A stretch of 27,321 nt of DNA from Alphaproteobacteria bacterium UBA3760 (lineage in GTDB: Bacteria > Pseudomonadota > Alphaproteobacteria > Rs-D84): the NCBI GenBank assembly GCA_002371155.1, contig DFGC01000006.1:1-27321 (forward strand), written 5' to 3'. How positions within the stretch are numbered: position 1 is the first letter of the stretch; each line of letters starts with the position of its first letter. Shown in pieces: positions 1-6,847 of the stretch. Both the position numbers and the translations under genes were made by a program. The notes beneath the pieces are model-generated. The model had not been told where the DNA came from. It worked only from the letters and a program-made list of their open reading frames with translations, and did not search any database.

Positions 1-116
1 TTGGTTTTCTTGCAACAGGTAAAAACGGGGTCCATCCCACTGCACGCGCGCCTTTGCAATTTTTACACGAATCGATTTTCCGCAATTTTCACCCTCCCCA
101 CCACTCCGTGGTCCCC

Positions 117-173
117 CCCCTCCAAGTATCACCCACAAAACGCATCCGCGTTTCGCGGGGCCCGATGGAGGGG
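117..173. repeat. Nested palindrome, family 1 copy A
   Basis: The outer arms are CCCCTCC (117-123) and GGAGGGG (167-173). The inner stem runs from CCCAC (132-136) to CGCGGG (154-159), with an ACGC/GCGT-type tip around the loop ATCC and two mismatches. The 3' side carries the family's GGGGCCCGATG segment. It matches copy B at 424-481 in architecture and in the AAGTATCACCCAC left side. Confidence 0.75.
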
Positions 174-186
174 AATCCGCCATGTC

Positions 187-305
187 GTCATCCCGGCGCA
201 GGCCGGGATCCAGTTGACGACAAATGTCGTCAACCTGTGTCATTCGACATAATTACGCAAGTTTTGCGGAACGCAAAACTGGATACCGCGCGTCCGCGGT
301 ATGAC
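187..305. repeat. Compound palindromic element with GTCAT...ATCCAG ends (MITE-like)
   Basis: The left end is GTCAT (187-191), a CCCGG/CCGGG hairpin, then ATCCAG (208-213). The right end is the inverse: CTGGAT (279-284), an ACCGCG/CGCGGT hairpin, then ATGAC (301-305). Inside are a GTTGACGACA/TGTCGTCAAC hairpin and a GTTTTGCG/CGCAAAAC hairpin. There is no coding capacity. The layout resembles small non-autonomous palindromic elements found between genes in many proteobacteria. A related element lies at 24843-24979. Confidence 0.65.
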
Positions 306-348
306 GGAACAGTGCGCTATTTCTCTGCCGTGGGGCCCGATTGGGGGG

Positions 349-399
349 GATTCCGCCCCATTGGGGCGGGGGACCCGCAGGGTGGAGGGGGTGAATAAA
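349..399 (+). repeat. G-rich palindromic module, copy 1
   Basis: The module starts GATTCCGCCCC and ends GGTGGAGGGGGTGAATAAA. A recognisable 51-base copy lies in reverse orientation at 25030-25080. The two copies share both flanks but differ in the short central part (ACCCGCAGGGT here, a GTC/GAC hairpin in the other). Confidence 0.6.
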
Positions 400-423
400 A
401 GACCACCCCGTCGCTTCGCGCCA

Positions 424-481
424 CCCCTCCAAGTATCACCCACGAAACACAAATGTGTTTCGTGGGGCCCGATGGGAGGGG
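424..481. repeat. Nested palindrome, family 1 copy B
   Basis: The outer arms are CCCCTCC (424-430) and GGAGGGG (475-481). The inner stem is a perfect 13-bp pairing of 439-451 with 454-466 around a 2-base loop. It shares the AAGTATCACCCAC and GTGGGGCCCGATG flanks with copy A, but its stem tip is ACACA/TGTGT instead of ACGC/GCGT. The tip changed while pairing was kept. Confidence 0.8.
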
Positions 482-552
482 AACTAACCCACCGCGCGTC
501 CGCGGTATGACGATAAGACGGGGGCCGATACCGCGGTATGACGGTGGAAATA

Positions 553-2817
553 TTAAAACTGGGTTTCAAATGATAATAAAAAGCGTCTTTCTTTATCGTT
601 TTTATCAATCTTTAATGGCCAACCCCATGAAAAGTTCATCGGCCCCATCGGTGTATTCCAATACACACCAAATCCCGCAGATGTGCGCCAACCCGACCCA
701 ATTTCTTGTAAATATGGTGCATTTTCATGGCCATGCGGCACATCTGGGTCGCCCAATATACCGTAATCTGCGAATACGAATCCTTTGACCTGGTATTCAT
801 CGGGAATAAATATTGGGAAATTCAACTGGGTCGAACCATTTACTTTCCATAATCCACCCAGGGAATAAGAATTCTGGCTGATACGGCCAACACCCGCGAC
901 ATCAAATCCACGCAATGATTCACCGCCCAAGAAATAACGATATACACGCGGTATATAATCATCGCCAATCGGTTCGATATATCCGCCCTCAATCGATGTT
1001 TTCAACTGCCACCGGTCATCCAAAAAATTCACCATCGCCGTCGCATCCCCATAATAACGCATATATGTCGTCGTGCCACCAAACCCAGTATATGTCACCC
1101 CCATATTGCCAACAATACCGGTGTGGGTATGTTGTTCAAAATTAGTGTCCAAATTATAATAACGAAACGCCGTTCCCAATGAATACAGGCGCGCGTGAAT
1201 CATGCCGCCACCTTGTTGTGGGTCACTGTTTTGATCGAACGCCGCCGACAAACGCATGCTTTGCGACCAATGGTCGGTCAATTTCCAACCCAAACGCCCC
1301 GACACCGTCAAAGAATCACGATTATAATCAAATCCGGTCAATCCCTTGTAATCATACATTGTATATGCGACATCAAAACCACCCGACAATGCACGGCCGA
1401 ATAAATACGGTTCGGTAAAACTAAATAATGCCTGTTTTTGATATTGTGCAATCGAGCCCTTGATTTGAACAACCTGGCCCCGACCCATAAAATTATTTTC
1501 AGTAATTCCGGCATCAACCATAAAACCGTTTATGTTTGACCACCCCACCCCGCCAGACAATTCGCCGGTGGGTTGTTCTTCGACACGAACATCCAAATTC
1601 ATCATATTCGCATCCGCGATTCGCGATGGCACCATCTGGACACTTTTGAAAAAACGCGTATGCATCAGGTTTTGCCGTCCCTCTTCGATGGTTTGCAATG
1701 AAAACGGGTCACCCGCACGCATCGGCAATGATTGTTCGATAACACTGTCAAATGTGCGAACATTGCCCAAAATATTTATAGAATTCAGGTAAATACGGTT
1801 GGTTTTTTCAATATTAAATTTTATAGATACCGTGCGATTTTCCGCATCCTTGGTCGGAATCGGCTCAACCGTTATAAACGCGTATCCATAATCCGCAACC
1901 GCGCCACGCAACGCAGATATTGTTTCTTCGACCCGGTCAACATTATATGTGTCGCCCGTTGACATTTTCATAACATCATACAGTTTTTCGTTTGGCACAT
2001 CAGGAAACGGGTTTTCAATCGTCAATTCGCCGAATTTGTATTTTTCCCCCTCGTCAATATCAAATGTCACAGAATAATATTCACGATTTTCTGTGAATTT
2101 ACCCGTCGCATTCACAACATTTGCATCAACATACCCATTACGCAGATAAAATTGACGCAATAATTGTTGGTCATATTTTATTCTGTCTTCATCAAAGACA
2201 TCAAATTGCGTCATAAAACGCCACCATGCATGTTCGCGTGATAAAATCTCGCCACGCAATGTGCGACTGCTGAAACGATTATTGCCGGTAAAATCAATAT
2301 CAGAAATGTATGTCGGATGTCCCTCGGTTATTTCATAGACAACATTTACGCGGTCATTATCCAATTCTATTTTTTTGGGATTTATTTTTGTTCCAAAATA
2401 ACCCTTGCGTTGATATACCGTCAATAAACGTTGAACATCCGCCGCAATAACCGTTTCATCGTATGTGGCGCGTTCCTTTAATTTAATTTCTTTTTTCAAA
2501 TCATCCGTTGATATTTCATCATTACCTTCGACCGTCACCTGGGATATAATTGGCGATTCGGTCAAATTTATTTTTAATGTGTTGCCCACCATGGATACAT
2601 TTATCCGGGAAAAATATCCACTGTCCTGTAATTTTTTTGTTATTTCATTTACGCGTCCCGATGTGATGTTATCACCAACATTGACCCCCGCCAAAATACG
2701 CACAGATTCCGCATCCATGCGACGCGTGCCATTTACATCAACGCGCGATAATGTCGCGGCCCCCGCCGGCACAACCGCGCACGCAATACCCAATGCAATA
2801 TATTTTTTCGTATTCAT
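553..2817 (-). CDS. bamA: Outer membrane protein assembly factor BamA
   Basis: Central beta-barrel of the BAM complex, which inserts beta-barrel proteins into the outer membrane. The 754 residues match the family. A signal peptide ends near residue 20 (...PAGA-A). Periplasmic POTRA repeats follow to about residue 420: the first opens near 'LSRVDVNGTRRMDAESV' and a later one reads 'NRIYLNSINILGNVRT'. The rest is the C-terminal barrel. The lid-loop motif is LRGF at 635-638 (family consensus VRGF/Y), and the protein ends in the outer-membrane signature Phe. The ATG sits directly after the rseP stop codon, so translation is probably coupled. This is the last gene of the frr-uppS-cdsA-rseP-bamA run. 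The usual downstream skp/lpxD genes are absent; a repeat mosaic follows instead. Identification is firm. Confidence 0.97.
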   Translation of the reverse strand: MNTKKYIALGIACAVVPAGAATLSRVDVNGTRRMDAESVRILAGVNVGDNITSGRVNEITKKLQDSGYFSRINVSMVGNTLKINLTESPIISQVTVEGNDEISTDDLKKEIKLKERATYDETVIAADVQRLLTVYQRKGYFGTKINPKKIELDNDRVNVVYEITEGHPTYISDIDFTGNNRFSSRTLRGEILSREHAWWRFMTQFDVFDEDRIKYDQQLLRQFYLRNGYVDANVVNATGKFTENREYYSVTFDIDEGEKYKFGELTIENPFPDVPNEKLYDVMKMSTGDTYNVDRVEETISALRGAVADYGYAFITVEPIPTKDAENRTVSIKFNIEKTNRIYLNSINILGNVRTFDSVIEQSLPMRAGDPFSLQTIEEGRQNLMHTRFFKSVQMVPSRIADANMMNLDVRVEEQPTGELSGGVGWSNINGFMVDAGITENNFMGRGQVVQIKGSIAQYQKQALFSFTEPYLFGRALSGGFDVAYTMYDYKGLTGFDYNRDSLTVSGRLGWKLTDHWSQSMRLSAAFDQNSDPQQGGGMIHARLYSLGTAFRYYNLDTNFEQHTHTGIVGNMGVTYTGFGGTTTYMRYYGDATAMVNFLDDRWQLKTSIEGGYIEPIGDDYIPRVYRYFLGGESLRGFDVAGVGRISQNSYSLGGLWKVNGSTQLNFPIFIPDEYQVKGFVFADYGILGDPDVPHGHENAPYLQEIGSGWRTSAGFGVYWNTPMGPMNFSWGWPLKIDKNDKERRFLLSFETQF

Positions 2818-3879
2818 TTAATTTAACCCAAATACCCTTGCGATGTCGTTCCACATAGTCAACAACATCAACCCTATGATTAAAATCCACCCACACGCAA
2901 ACGCAATTTCCATGGCGCGCCCCTGTAATTTTTTACGCGTGATAAATTCAATTATTAAAATCAGCAAAAATCCGCCATCCAACACCGGCAAAGGCAGTAA
3001 ATTTATCACCGCCAAATTTACCGACAACAACGCGATTATTGACATAAATGCCCAGAACCCTATGGACAATGCCTGGCCAGACACCTGGGCAATGGTAATA
3101 AACGACCCCAGTTGTTTTGACGAACGTTCACCGGTTATAATTTGTTTCAACACAACCAACAAAGTTTTAGATTGGTTATATGTTTCGCGCGCGCCCCAAT
3201 ACATACCATCCCAAAAACCCTGGTTGCGGAATTCTGTTTTGCTGCCATCGGCGACCAATCCCCACCTGTCGGCGGGTGCCAATTCAACATTTACAATATC
3301 GTTTTCACGCAATAATTCGACATTGGCATTGTGCTTTGCCGCCAATTCTTTGGCCAAAATAATTTCACCCCAGTTAGAAATTTTTTTACCATCTATTTTC
3401 GCAATCACATCACCCGGTTTTACACCCGCATTAAACGCGACACTTTGTTGGATAACCTGACCAACAACAGGTAATTGAATTTCACGCGGATGAAACATAA
3501 ATGCCGCAGAATAAATAACCCACGCCAATATGAAATTCATGACCACACCCGCCGCGATTATTATAAACTGTTTCCAACGGGGTGCAGACAAATAATGCCC
3601 GCGTTTTTTATCCGCATCCAATTCGTCATATTTTTTGCGGTCGAACATATCTTCTTGGCCATATATCGACACATACCCGCCCAACGGCAGACATGCCAGT
3701 TGCCACTGTGTGCCGTGCCTGTCGTGCCATTTCAGAATCGCCGGGCCAAACCCAATCGAAAATTTATCAACACGAACACGCGCCCAACGCGCCGCCAAAA
3801 AATGCCCCAGTTCGTGGATAAACACCACAACACCCAATACAATCATCAACGCAATAATGGTCATCAGTATATGCATCAT
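2818..3879 (-). CDS. rseP: RseP-type site-2 intramembrane zinc metalloprotease
   Basis: A 353-residue membrane protease of the S2P/M50 family that cuts transmembrane segments, in model species the anti-sigma factor RseA. The zinc-binding HELGH motif is at residues 22-26 in the first membrane segment. The second active-site motif, LDGG at 300-303 (third zinc ligand Asp), lies in a hydrophobic segment. One PDZ-like domain sits at about 130-210 ('AFNAGVKPGDVIAKIDGKK'); E. coli RseP has two, and a single PDZ is common in alphaproteobacteria. A GGGGGG ribosome binding site precedes two adjacent ATG codons (3879 and 3876); either could be used. It lies 16 bases after cdsA and directly before bamA. 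dxr, which normally stands between cdsA and rseP in alphaproteobacteria, is missing. No anti-sigma partner is visible in the window. Confidence 0.95.
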   Translation of the reverse strand: MMHILMTIIALMIVLGVVVFIHELGHFLAARWARVRVDKFSIGFGPAILKWHDRHGTQWQLACLPLGGYVSIYGQEDMFDRKKYDELDADKKRGHYLSAPRWKQFIIIAAGVVMNFILAWVIYSAAFMFHPREIQLPVVGQVIQQSVAFNAGVKPGDVIAKIDGKKISNWGEIILAKELAAKHNANVELLRENDIVNVELAPADRWGLVADGSKTEFRNQGFWDGMYWGARETYNQSKTLLVVLKQIITGERSSKQLGSFITIAQVSGQALSIGFWAFMSIIALLSVNLAVINLLPLPVLDGGFLLILIIEFITRKKLQGRAMEIAFACGWILIIGLMLLTMWNDIARVFGLN

Positions 3880-3895
3880 TTACCCCCCAATAAAA

Positions 3896-4543
3896 TTATG
3901 CCGCCATCATCATCCAGACAATTGGCAAAACATAAATCCAACCATCAAACCTGTCCAAAAGTCCACCATGCCCCGGCAAAATTGTTCCAAAATCTTTGAT
4001 TTCTAATTTGCGTTTTACCCAACTGGCGGTTAAATCACCATATTGCGACAACAGCGACACCGCAATACCAACCCATGCCAATTCTGGCAAGAAATTGCCA
4101 ACCATCATCGGACCAAATAATAACGCCACAACCGCCCCACACGCAACGCCCGCAATTTGCCCAGTCCATGTTTTGTTTGCCGACACACGTTCCCACATTT
4201 TGTCACCACCAAACATTTTTCCAAAAAACCATGCGCCAATATCAGCAGAACAAATAATCGCAAACAATAATGTCATGTTGCGTAAACTGTGTCCGACAAA
4301 ATATGCCGCAAATACCAACATAACCAACCATGCCAAAAACATGAAAAACAACCAACCGTTCTTGGCAATATACAATTTTTTTGCGTTAAATATACAGTGC
4401 GCCATTTCATACACCATGCCACACGCAATCAACACCGCCAACCAGCGCACCGCATGCACGCCAAAGTGCTCCATCACACCCGCAATGCACACAACCGCAA
4501 ATATACCAATTGCAACCCAAATACGTTTTAAAGTTTCAGACAT
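3896..4543 (-). CDS. cdsA: Phosphatidate cytidylyltransferase (CDP-diglyceride synthase)
   Basis: Makes CDP-diacylglycerol from phosphatidate and CTP, the branch point of phospholipid synthesis, in the inner membrane. The 215-residue protein is almost entirely hydrophobic segments and somewhat shorter than E. coli CdsA. The family signature is complete near the C-terminus: SWVKRKLEIKDFG followed by LPGHGGLLDRFD (S-x-x-K-R-x4-K-D ... H-G-G-x-x-D-R-x-D). A second conserved block, 'SADIGAWFFGKMFGGDK', lies near residue 100. The gene begins 2 bases after uppS, as in the standard alphaproteobacterial cluster. Confidence 0.95.
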   Translation of the reverse strand: MSETLKRIWVAIGIFAVVCIAGVMEHFGVHAVRWLAVLIACGMVYEMAHCIFNAKKLYIAKNGWLFFMFLAWLVMLVFAAYFVGHSLRNMTLLFAIICSADIGAWFFGKMFGGDKMWERVSANKTWTGQIAGVACGAVVALLFGPMMVGNFLPELAWVGIAVSLLSQYGDLTASWVKRKLEIKDFGTILPGHGGLLDRFDGWIYVLPIVWMMMAA

Positions 4544-4545
4544 AA

Positions 4546-5313
4546 TTATTTACCCTTGTTTTTACCAGAATAATCTTTCTTTTTTCCACCACCAAATCTG
4601 CGGTCGCGGGTTGCATATTCATCCAAAACCCGTTGCCATATTTTTTCAGATTTTACCAAATCTGGCCAATGTTCAGGAACAAACAGCAATTCCGCATATG
4701 CCAATTTCCATAACATAAAATTAGAAATCCGACATTCATTACTGGTGCGAACCATCAAATCAACCGGCAACAAATCACCCGTATCCATAAATGTTTCAAA
4801 TGTTTCGCGGGTGATGTGTTCACCATTGTCAATTGCCGCATTTACCGCACGCACAATTTCATCTTGGCCACCATAGTTTAATGCAAACACAACCGTTCCC
4901 CCGGTATTTTCCGAAGATTTTTCTTCTAATTCATCACACAATTTTGCTAACTTGGCCGGCAACCGGTCACGCGAACCGATGACACGATAACGCAAATTAC
5001 GAGACAGCGCATGTTCCAAATTTTTTTTCAATTCCGTATAAAATAAATCCATTAAAAAATTTACTTCTTCTTCACTACGATTCCAATTTTCCGTTGAAAA
5101 TATAAAAAATGTAAGTGTCGAAACACCATGTTTAATAAACCAATCCGCCATATTTTCGAAATTTGCGATACCCGCCTGGTGCCCCATCAGTGGTGGCAAT
5201 CCACGATTTTCCGCCCAACGACGATTACCATCACAAATAAACGCAATATGCGATGGAATTTTCTTTGGCGCATTTTGTGATTCAGACTTATTTTTCTTGA
5301 ATAATTTGAACAT
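4546..5313 (-). CDS. uppS: Isoprenyl transferase (undecaprenyl diphosphate synthase)
   Basis: A cis-prenyltransferase that builds the C55 carrier lipid for peptidoglycan and surface glycans from farnesyl and isopentenyl diphosphates. The catalytic Asp is in 'AFICDGNRRWAENRG' (family [M/C]DGN-x-RWA) near residue 27. Further family blocks are 'FFIFSTENWNRSEEEV', 'GGQDEIVRA' and, near the C-terminus, 'VRTSNECRISNFMLWKLAY', which holds the Arg residues that bind isopentenyl diphosphate. At 255 residues it is of normal length. The N-terminal ~15 residues and the C-terminal tail (KKKDYSGKNKGK) are Lys-rich. A GGGGA ribosome binding site precedes the ATG. It sits 57 bases after frr. The carrier it makes is needed by the glycan locus at 12420-19451. 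Confidence 0.95.
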   Translation of the reverse strand: MFKLFKKNKSESQNAPKKIPSHIAFICDGNRRWAENRGLPPLMGHQAGIANFENMADWFIKHGVSTLTFFIFSTENWNRSEEEVNFLMDLFYTELKKNLEHALSRNLRYRVIGSRDRLPAKLAKLCDELEEKSSENTGGTVVFALNYGGQDEIVRAVNAAIDNGEHITRETFETFMDTGDLLPVDLMVRTSNECRISNFMLWKLAYAELLFVPEHWPDLVKSEKIWQRVLDEYATRDRRFGGGKKKDYSGKNKGK

Positions 5314-5370
5314 ATCCGTCCCCTTTTCTTTCGTATAAAATCGTTATAAAATGTTAAGTTCTATATTTTT

Positions 5371-5931
5371 TTATACAGACATAATGTCGGATTCTTTTTG
5401 TTTTGCCATTGCGTCAACCTCGGCTGCGCGTTTATCAAAGACCTTTTGAATATCATCATCAAATTTGCGTTGATCGTCTTCGGAAATTTCTTTATCTGTG
5501 ACCGCGCGTTTGATTTTGCCCATTGCATCCTGGCGGATATTGCGCATAGAAATCTTGGCCTCTTCGGCATATTTACCGGCGACGCGTGTTAATTCACGAC
5601 GACGTTCTTCGGTCAATGGTGGCATATTCAAACGAATAACCGCACCCGCAGACATCGGGTTTAACCCCAACCCAGAATCACGTATGGCCTTTTCAACCGC
5701 ACCAACATTATTCATGTCCCACACGGTCACATTTAATGTTTGATTGTCCGGGGTTGAAACGGTTGCAACCTGGTTCAATGGCATGTCCGACCCATATACC
5801 GCGACACGTACGCCGTCCAACAGATGTGTTGATGCGCGCCCCGTGCGCAAACCCGCAAATTCATTTTGCAAAACATCCAATGTTTGTGCGGTTTTTTGTT
5901 CAACCTCACTCTTTAAATTTTGATAATCCAT
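5371..5931 (-). CDS. frr: Ribosome recycling factor
   Basis: Splits post-termination ribosomes together with EF-G. The reading frame is open to 6012, but I place the start at the ATG at 5931, behind an AAGGAGA ribosome binding site. That gives 186 residues, the standard length. Family signatures are 'LRTGRAST' near residue 30, 'LTEERRRELTRVAGKYAEEAKISMRNIRQDA' (broken here for clarity as LTEERRRELTR, then KISMRNIRQDA) and the C-terminal helix 'DKRAAEVDAMAKQKESDIM'. It is the first gene of the envelope run. pyrH, which usually precedes it, is absent; two tRNA genes run divergently instead. Confidence 0.96.
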   Translation of the reverse strand: MDYQNLKSEVEQKTAQTLDVLQNEFAGLRTGRASTHLLDGVRVAVYGSDMPLNQVATVSTPDNQTLNVTVWDMNNVGAVEKAIRDSGLGLNPMSAGAVIRLNMPPLTEERRRELTRVAGKYAEEAKISMRNIRQDAMGKIKRAVTDKEISEDDQRKFDDDIQKVFDKRAAEVDAMAKQKESDIMSV

Positions 5932-5955
5932 ATAAATCTCCTTCAAGTCAAACAG

Positions 5956-5985
5956 AGAATAGCAAAAATATTTGACATTTGGCAA
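5956..5985 (-). promoter_or_regulatory. Candidate promoter for frr-uppS-cdsA-rseP-bamA
   Basis: Read on the minus strand, a -35-like TTGCCA (5980-5985) and a -10-like TATTCT (5956-5961) are separated by 18 bases and lie about 25-50 bases upstream of the frr start. It overlaps the divergent tRNA promoter. Confidence 0.4.
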
Positions 5986-6000
5986 GAAGAAATATAGAAT
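5972..6000 (+). promoter_or_regulatory. Promoter for tRNA-Ala (and probably tRNA-His)
   Basis: A consensus -35 TTGACA (5972-5977) and -10 TAGAAT (5995-6000) are 17 bases apart and end 38 bases before the tRNA. This is one of the best sigma-70-type promoters in the window. Confidence 0.7.
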
Positions 6001-6038
6001 AGTGATACCCAAATCATTATTGATGGGTAAAACATTGC

Positions 6039-6114
6039 GGGGTTGTAGCTCAGTTGGTAGAGCACTTGCATGGCATGCAAGGGGTCGTCAGTTCGAGTCT
6101 GATCAGCTCCACCA
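6039..6114 (+). tRNA. tRNA-Ala (anticodon GGC)
   Basis: A full cloverleaf of 76 bases. The acceptor stem GGGGTTG pairs with CAGCTCC. The D arm is GCTCAGTTGGTAGAGC. The anticodon stem is CTTGC/GCAAG around the loop ATGGCAT, giving anticodon GGC. The T arm carries GTTCGAGT. The 3' CCA is encoded (6112-6114). Peptides such as 'GCSSVGRALAWHARG' read from this region are tRNA translation artefacts. Confidence 0.95.
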
Positions 6115-6115
6115 C

Positions 6116-6208
6116 CCTTCGCGCCTGCGACGCTACGGGTGGCAGGCCACCCGTAGCGGAGAAGTTACCGCGAAGGAGTGCCACACGAAGTTTTAACGAA
6201 GTGTGGCG
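6116..6208. repeat. Nested hairpins between tRNA-Ala and tRNA-His
   Basis: The outer arms CCTTCGCG (6116-6123) and CGCGAAGG (6169-6176) enclose a 12-bp stem, CGCTACGGGTGG (6131-6142) with CCACCCGTAGCG (6147-6158). A separate hairpin with arms GCCACAC and GTGTGGC follows. There is no T-tract, so it is not an ordinary terminator. It could be a processing signal or a small palindromic insertion. Confidence 0.6.
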
Positions 6209-6301
6209 AGTTGGCAAAAAAATCAGTGTCCACCGTGGCCTTGGCAAATGCGGACTGAAAAACAAGTGCCGGTCCAAACAGGTCAGGACACAAAAGTTTA
6301 T

Positions 6302-6378
6302 GGCGGGTGTAGCTCAGTTGGTAGAGCGCTGGTTTGTGGTACCAGTTGTCGTCGGTTCGAACCCGGTCACCCGCCCCA
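6302..6378 (+). tRNA. tRNA-His (anticodon GTG)
   Basis: The acceptor stem GCGGGTG (6303-6309) pairs with CACCCGC. The extra G at 6302 opposite C73 is the His-specific G-1. The anticodon stem CTGGT/ACCAG surrounds TTGTGGT, giving GTG. The 3' CCA is encoded. It is probably co-transcribed with tRNA-Ala. Confidence 0.94.
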
Positions 6379-6771
6379 TAAAATTCAAACCCGCATTTTG
6401 CGGGTTTTAATTTTATCTGGTCGGGTCGGGTTCGAACCGACGAAAAAGTCGGTCGAACCGCAGGCGAGAGGCAGACGAGAGTATGCCGGTTCGCATCAGC
6501 GAACGAGCGACACGTGGCATTCGCAGCCCGGTCACACACATCGTGAAACGATGTGGCAATAATTGCCCCGCCCCATAAAATTCAAACCCGCATTTTGCGG
6601 GTTTTAATTTTATCTGGTCGGGTCGGGTTCGAACCGACGAAAAAGTCGGTCGAACCGCAGGCAAGAGGCAGACGAGAGTATGCCGGTTCGCGTCAGCGAA
6701 CGAGCCTAGGTGGCGCAGCAGCCCGGTCACATACATCGTGAAACGATGTGGCAATATATTGCCCCGCCCCA
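6375..6771 (+). repeat. Tandem ~197-bp duplication carrying tRNA-His 3'-end fragments
   Basis: Two head-to-tail copies, about 6375-6572 and 6572-6771. Each begins at the tRNA-His acceptor end (CGCCCCATAAAATTC), includes the terminator hairpin and a palindrome around GGTTCGAACC, and ends with CCCGGTCAC and CGCCCCAT. These last two blocks match the tRNA-His T-arm and acceptor 3' strands but are split by about 33 bases of small hairpins (CACATCGT/ACGATGTG and GGCAATAATTGCC). The copies differ at scattered positions, mainly in the hairpins. No gene is present in 6379-6847; frames across it are artefacts. Confidence 0.8.
6387..6414 (+). terminator. Rho-independent terminator after tRNA-His
   Basis: The stem AAACCCGC/GCGGGTTT is followed by TTAATTTT, 9 bases past the tRNA-His CCA. 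The same hairpin is duplicated at about 6584-6611. Confidence 0.75.
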
Positions 6772-6811
6772 TCCGTCTTTGCCGATGGCAAAGCCGCGAT
6801 TAATAAAAAAA

Positions 6812-6835
6812 TCCCCCACAATTGCATGTGGGGGA
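6812..6835 (-). terminator. Rho-independent terminator of the 179-residue orphan gene
   Basis: The stem TCCCCCACA/TGTGGGGGA (6812-6820, 6827-6835) is followed on the minus strand by a run of seven T (6805-6811 region). It lies 12 bases past the stop of the gene at 6848. Confidence 0.85.
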
Positions 6836-6847
6836 CAGGCATCCTTT

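Larger units (their letters stand above)
1..552. repeat. Gene-free mosaic of palindromic repeats downstream of bamA
   Basis: No convincing gene: short open frames here are GC-rich, lack ribosome binding sites and run through palindromes. About the first 100 bases hold nothing I recognise. From there on the sequence is nearly all inverted repeats: nested hairpins at 117-173 and 424-481, a compound element at 187-305, a G-rich element at 349-399, and ATACCGCG/CGCGGTAT hairpins near 490-512 and 528-542. Several modules recur at 24800-25190. No clear T-tailed terminator for bamA is visible, so one of these hairpins may end that transcript (inference). Confidence 0.75.

Noticed and set aside
1..552. 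Possible CRISPR array or IS in the first repeat region
   Set aside because: The repeats are palindromic, of unequal spacing and different families; no spacer regularity, no transposase frame, no target-site pattern.
2843..3460. Long plus-strand frame opposite rseP
   Set aside because: Shadow of rseP: no ribosome binding site, biased composition from antisense reading, no known motif.
3996..4718. Long plus-strand frame opposite cdsA and the end of uppS
   Set aside because: Antisense shadow of two well-identified genes.
6054..6410. Plus-strand frames across the tRNA-Ala/tRNA-His region ('MVEHLHGMQGVVSSSLISSTT', 'GCSSVGRALVC...')
   Set aside because: They are translations of the tRNA genes and their duplicated tails, a well-known annotation artefact.
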